Source: Burkholderiales bacterium (GTDB lineage Bacteria; Pseudomonadota; Gammaproteobacteria; Burkholderiales; SG8-41). Taken from it: a stretch of DNA of 8,974 bases. The notes below the pieces were generated by a model. That model saw only the letters and a list, made by a program, of their open reading frames with translations, was not told where the DNA came from and searched no databases. The DNA is taken from assembly GCA_005800795.1 (NCBI GenBank), contig SYEN01000544.1:1-8974 (forward strand). Reading direction: 5' to 3'. The translations under genes were made by a program, and so were the position numbers. This document shows positions 5,924 through 8,974 of the stretch, one piece after another. How positions within the stretch are numbered: position 1 is the first letter of the stretch; each line of letters starts with the position of its first letter.

Positions 5924-6805
5924 CTACTTGCGGCGCGTCGCTGACAGGCGCTTGCGCCCCGCCCAGTCGCGCGCGAACTGCCACGCCACGCGCCCACTGC
6001 GCGAACCGCGTTGCAGCGACCATTGCAGCGCCGCGTGCTTCACTTCATCGCTGCGCACGCCGCCCGCTTTGAAATGATCCAGCCATACGCCGACGATGCG
6101 CAGGTATTCATCCTGGTCAAAAGGATAAAACGACACCCACAGGCCGAAGCGTTCCGACAGTGAAACTTTTTCCTCGGATGTTTCGCCGGGATGAATTTCC
6201 CCGCCGACGTGTTTGTATTCAAGATTTTCGTTCATGAACTCGGGCATCAGATGACGCCGGTTCGAGGTGGCGTAGATCAGACAGTTTTCCGAAGCGGCGG
6301 CGATCGAACCGTCGAGAATCACCTTCAGCGCCTTGTAACCCGGTTCGTCGGCCTCGAACGACAGATCATCGCAATACAGTACGAAGCGTTCGGGGCGCCG
6401 GTAAATCATTTCGACGATGTCCGGCAAATCGATCAAATCCTGCTTCTCAACTTCGATCAGACGCAAGCCGCGGGGTGCGTATTTGTTGAGCAGCGCCTTG
6501 ACTAGCGACGATTTGCCGGTGCCGCGCGCACCCGTGAGCAGCACGTTGTTGGCGGGATGGCCTTCGACGAACTGCCGTGTGTTTTGCTCGACCAGTGATT
6601 TCTGCTCGTCAATGCCACACAGCGCCTTGATGTCGATGCGGTGTACTTGTGGCACAGGTTGGAGCGTGCCGCGCCCATTGAATTTACGCCAACGAAACGC
6701 GATGGCGGCTTTCCAGTCTACGGGTACTGGTTCAGCGGGTAATAATTTTTCCAGCCGCGCCACCAGCGATTCGGCGCGGGTGAGCCAATGACTTACATCG
6801 GACAT
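5924..6805 (-). CDS. AAA+ family ATPase, DUF815 type (function unknown)
   Basis: This 293-residue protein is a P-loop ATPase of the DUF815 (COG2607-like) group. The Walker A motif is GARGTGKS (92-99, K98), followed by a Walker B strand VLYCDD (142-147). A sensor-1-like asparagine lies in ATSNRRHLMPEF (179-190), and a candidate arginine finger lies in LSERFG (216-221). The family-typical SFEADEPGYKALKVILDGS (149-167) follows Walker B. The N-terminal 60 residues lack a recognisable domain. No signal peptide or membrane segment is visible, so it is probably cytoplasmic. The biochemical role of this family is not established to my knowledge. The ATG at 6805 gives a normal N-terminus; no strong ribosome site is visible. 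It lies 64 bases after argJ and 22 before the Nudix gene, consistent with co-transcription. Confidence 0.88.
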   Translation of the reverse strand: MSDVSHWLTRAESLVARLEKLLPAEPVPVDWKAAIAFRWRKFNGRGTLQPVPQVHRIDIKALCGIDEQKSLVEQNTRQFVEGHPANNVLLTGARGTGKSSLVKALLNKYAPRGLRLIEVEKQDLIDLPDIVEMIYRRPERFVLYCDDLSFEADEPGYKALKVILDGSIAAASENCLIYATSNRRHLMPEFMNENLEYKHVGGEIHPGETSEEKVSLSERFGLWVSFYPFDQDEYLRIVGVWLDHFKAGGVRSDEVKHAALQWSLQRGSRSGRVAWQFARDWAGRKRLSATRRK

Positions 6806-6869
6806 CGTGAGAGGGTTTTCGTAACTATCTATTTTTATTGAGTTATTTTCGTGGCGTGTATTTGCGAGC

Positions 6870-8099
6870 TTACGTGCGGTATTCAGCGTTGATTTTCACG
6901 TAGTCATACGAGAAATCGCAAGTCCACACGGTCTGTTCCGCGCCGCCGCGCCCCAGCGCTACGTGGATATCAATCTCAGCGGGCTTCATTACACGCGCGC
7001 CATCTTCTTCACGGTACGCGGGATCGCGTCCGCCGTTGAGCAGCACACGCACGTCACCGAGCCAGATCGAAACTTTCGACACGTCCATGTTTGCCACGCC
7101 TGCATTGCCGATGGCCATGATCAGCCGGCCGAGATTCGGATCCGACGCGAAGAATGCGGTTTTCACCAACGGCGAATGCGCGATGCATTTGCCCACGCGC
7201 GCGGCTTCGTCGTCGCTGGTCGCGCCGCTCACGCGGATGGTGATGAATTTGGTCGCGCCTTCACCATCGCGTGCGATGGCTTGCGCGAGTGGTGTGGCAA
7301 CGGCGAGCACTGTCGCGTGCAGCGCTGCGTAATCAGCGGACGTTGCGTCGGTGATTTCGGCATTGCCCGCGCGCCCGCTGGCGATCAGCATGAAGGAGTC
7401 GTTGGTGGAGGTGTCGCCATCCACTGTCACGCGGTTGAACGATTTGTCCGCGATTTCCTTCACCATGCGCTGCAATAATGGTTGGGCAATTGCGGCGTTA
7501 GTTGCGATGTAGGTCAGCATCGTCGCCATATTGGGTTGCAACATGCCGACGCCTTTGGCTATGCCGGTGACGTGTATCCGTTTGCCGCCGACGGTGGCGC
7601 TTGCCGACGCGCCCTTGGGCACGGTGTCGGTGGTCATAATGGCGGCGGCGGCGTCGGCCCAATGGTTGGCCGCGAGCGAATTTGCACAAGCCGGCATGGC
7701 GGCTTCTATGCGATCCACCGGCAGGTGTTCAAGAATCACGCCAGTGGAGAACGGCAACACCGCTTCGGGCGCGCAGCCGATCAGCTTGGCAGCTGCGGCG
7801 CAGGTTGCGCGCGCGGCGGCCAAGCCCTGTTCGCCGGTGCCGCAATTGGCGTTGCCTGCGTTGACCACAATCGCGCTGACGGGCGTGCCTGCGTTAATGC
7901 GCTCGCGGCAAACCAGCACGGGTGCCGCGGCAAAGCTGTTTTGCGTGAACACGCCCGCCACGCGCGTACCTGGCGCAAAGCGCATCAGCATCAGATCGCG
8001 GCGGCCCGCCTTGCGAATGCCGGCTTCAGCAAAACCCAACTTTACGCCATCGATCGGGGCGAGTTTGGCAGGATCGGGAGCGGATAGATTGACAGCCAT
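6870..8099 (-). CDS. argJ: ArgJ, bifunctional ornithine acetyltransferase / N-acetylglutamate synthase
   Basis: ArgJ moves the acetyl group from N-acetylornithine to glutamate, recycling acetyl in the cyclic arginine pathway; some members also make N-acetylglutamate from acetyl-CoA. Whether this one is mono- or bifunctional cannot be told from sequence. The 409-residue precursor carries the self-cleavage site KGVGMLQPNMATML (182-195): cleavage is expected between A192 and T193, making T193 the N-terminal nucleophile of the beta chain. The oxyanion-hole pair T119-G120 lies in PFSTGVI (116-122). VVNAGNANCGTG (78-89), DGDTSTNDS (227-235) and the terminal EYRT are also conserved features. The third residue of the cleavage motif is V where many homologues have S or A; this looks conservative. 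The ATG at 8099 is preceded, on the - strand, by ACAGG at a suitable distance. It lies 66 bases after secA, in an AT-rich spacer. Confidence 0.96.
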   Translation of the reverse strand: MAVNLSAPDPAKLAPIDGVKLGFAEAGIRKAGRRDLMLMRFAPGTRVAGVFTQNSFAAAPVLVCRERINAGTPVSAIVVNAGNANCGTGEQGLAAARATCAAAAKLIGCAPEAVLPFSTGVILEHLPVDRIEAAMPACANSLAANHWADAAAAIMTTDTVPKGASASATVGGKRIHVTGIAKGVGMLQPNMATMLTYIATNAAIAQPLLQRMVKEIADKSFNRVTVDGDTSTNDSFMLIASGRAGNAEITDATSADYAALHATVLAVATPLAQAIARDGEGATKFITIRVSGATSDDEAARVGKCIAHSPLVKTAFFASDPNLGRLIMAIGNAGVANMDVSKVSIWLGDVRVLLNGGRDPAYREEDGARVMKPAEIDIHVALGRGGAEQTVWTCDFSYDYVKINAEYRT

Positions 8100-8165
8100 G
8101 GTATTACCTGTGTATCTGTAAGAATTTGTTTTAATTGATATTTTTATTCAGTAAATGGCGGGCGA

Positions 8166-8974
8166 TTACGACAGCCGCCCGTGACACACCTTGAATTTTT
8201 TGCCTGACCCACACGGACAAGGATCGTTGCGGCCCACCTTCTGGCCGGTGCGCACGAATGGCTGCTGCGCTTGTTGCGCGGCGGCTTCTTGCGCTTCGCC
8301 ACCTTCGTCGCCGTTGCCCGCCGCACCATCAAAATCCGCATGACGATATTGCACGTTGGTCGGTGCCGCATGTTCCTCCGGCGGCAATTCATCTGCACTG
8401 CGGATACGCACGGTTATCAGCGTCTTGGTGACTTCTGCCTTGATCGTATCGAGCAGCATCGTGAACAGTTCGAACGCTTCACGCTTGTATTCCTGCGTCG
8501 GATTTTTCTGCGCGTACGAACGCAGATGGATACCCTGACGCAGATGGTCGAGCGAGGACAGATGTTCACGCCAATGCGTGTCGATGCTTTGCAGCAGCAG
8601 CGCGCGCTCGTACTGGCGCATGGCGCCGGCCTCAACCACCGCCACCTTGTCGGTATACGCTTTATGCGCGGCTTCGACGATGCGCTTGCGCAAATCTTCT
8701 TCTTCAAGACCTGTTTCATCCTTCAGCCACTGCTGCACCGGAAGTTGCAGCGTGAGCTCGCTGTCCAGCGTGCGCTCCAAGGCAGGCACGTCCCATTGCT
8801 CCTCGAGACTGCCTTCGGGTATGTGCTGCAATACATAGCCGGCAACCACATCGGCCCGCATGGCGGTAATGGTTTCCGACATGTCTTCGGCGTCGAGCAA
8901 CTCGTTGCGCTGCTGGTAAATCACCTTGCGCTGATCGTTGGCTACATCGTCGTATTCGAGCAGATGCTTGCGTA
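8166..8974 (-). CDS. secA: SecA preprotein translocase ATPase, C-terminal part
   Basis: SecA is the motor that pushes unfolded preproteins through SecYEG. Only the last 268 complete codons are in the window; the frame stays open to base 8974, where the N-terminal motor domains are cut off. The visible part begins RKHLLEYDDVANDQRKV, a strongly conserved SecA stretch, and an apparent start at 8924 is an internal GTG (Val) within it, not a true start. It continues through the helical wing and scaffold regions, with LLQSIDTHWREHLSSLDHLR and RSYAQKNPTQEYKREAFELF as clear matches. It then passes through a variable acidic, Q- and A-rich linker and ends in the zinc-binding tail NDPCPCGSGKKFKVCHGRLS. 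That CxCx8CH motif binds zinc and contacts SecB or lipids in studied species. Stop TAA is at 8166-8168. The gene is the first visible one of the - strand run. Confidence 0.97.
   Translation of the reverse strand, partial: RKHLLEYDDVANDQRKVIYQQRNELLDAEDMSETITAMRADVVAGYVLQHIPEGSLEEQWDVPALERTLDSELTLQLPVQQWLKDETGLEEEDLRKRIVEAAHKAYTDKVAVVEAGAMRQYERALLLQSIDTHWREHLSSLDHLRQGIHLRSYAQKNPTQEYKREAFELFTMLLDTIKAEVTKTLITVRIRSADELPPEEHAAPTNVQYRHADFDGAAGNGDEGGEAQEAAAQQAQQPFVRTGQKVGRNDPCPCGSGKKFKVCHGRLS

Noticed and set aside
5902..5997. N-terminal extension of the Nudix protein to an ATG at 5997
   Set aside because: The extra 32 residues overlap the end of the ATPase gene in another frame and do not resemble a Nudix N-terminus. 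The ATG at 5901 fits the domain start and gene spacing.
6963..8121. Long + strand open frames of about 100-200 codons opposite argJ
   Set aside because: They are antisense shadows of a conserved argJ, with G-, A- and R-rich products lacking motifs and no own ribosome sites or spacers.
8166..8924. Taking 8924 as the start of a short SecA-like gene
   Set aside because: The codon is an internal GTG. The frame continues without a stop to the window edge and encodes further conserved SecA sequence.
1..8974. Mobile element, CRISPR array, toxin-antitoxin or defence system
   Set aside because: No transposase, integrase, terminal repeats, spaced repeat arrays or known defence families were seen. Every sizeable stretch is accounted for by housekeeping genes, and no gap exceeds about 140 bases.

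Overview
The window looks like chromosomal DNA from a Gram-negative proteobacterium, most likely a betaproteobacterium. Reasons: a type IV pilus pilC-pilD pair next to zapD and yacG, and an opposing run secA, argJ, a DUF815-type ATPase, and a Nudix hydrolase fused to a ThiE-like domain. From memory this order is typical of Betaproteobacteria, with parts of it shared by pseudomonads. GC content is moderately high and coding is dense. No tRNA, rRNA, CRISPR array, insertion sequence or phage gene was seen, so this reads as a housekeeping region rather than an accessory island.

Layout. On the + strand: the last 20 codons of an upstream gene (possibly a Cys/Met-metabolism PLP enzyme), a CNNM/CorC-type membrane protein with CBS domains (159-1496), pilC (1620-2849), pilD (2934-3791), zapD (3928-4683) and yacG (4712-4933). 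The yacG stop meets a converging - strand block with only 11 bases between stop codons. In transcription order that block is secA (C-terminal part, running off the window), argJ (8099-6870), an AAA+ ATPase (6805-5924) and the Nudix/ThiE-like fusion (5901-4945). Spacers of 66, 64 and 22 bases suggest one transcription unit.

How the genes fit together. PilC is the inner-membrane platform of the type IV pilus, and PilD cleaves and methylates its prepilins. ZapD cross-links FtsZ filaments during division. YacG is a small zinc protein that inhibits DNA gyrase. SecA drives protein export. ArgJ performs the cyclic acetyl-transfer step of arginine synthesis. The Nudix protein probably sanitises oxidised nucleotides. 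The ATPase has no established role.

No new multi-gene system was found. The points most worth a second look are: pilB and coaE are absent from places they often occupy in this neighbourhood; the ThiE-like domain lacks several metal- and phosphate-binding residues of true thiamine-phosphate synthase; and the pilC-pilD and pilD-zapD spacers contain marked RNA-fold potential, the latter a possible branched terminator. All hairpins were paired by eye, without energy calculation.
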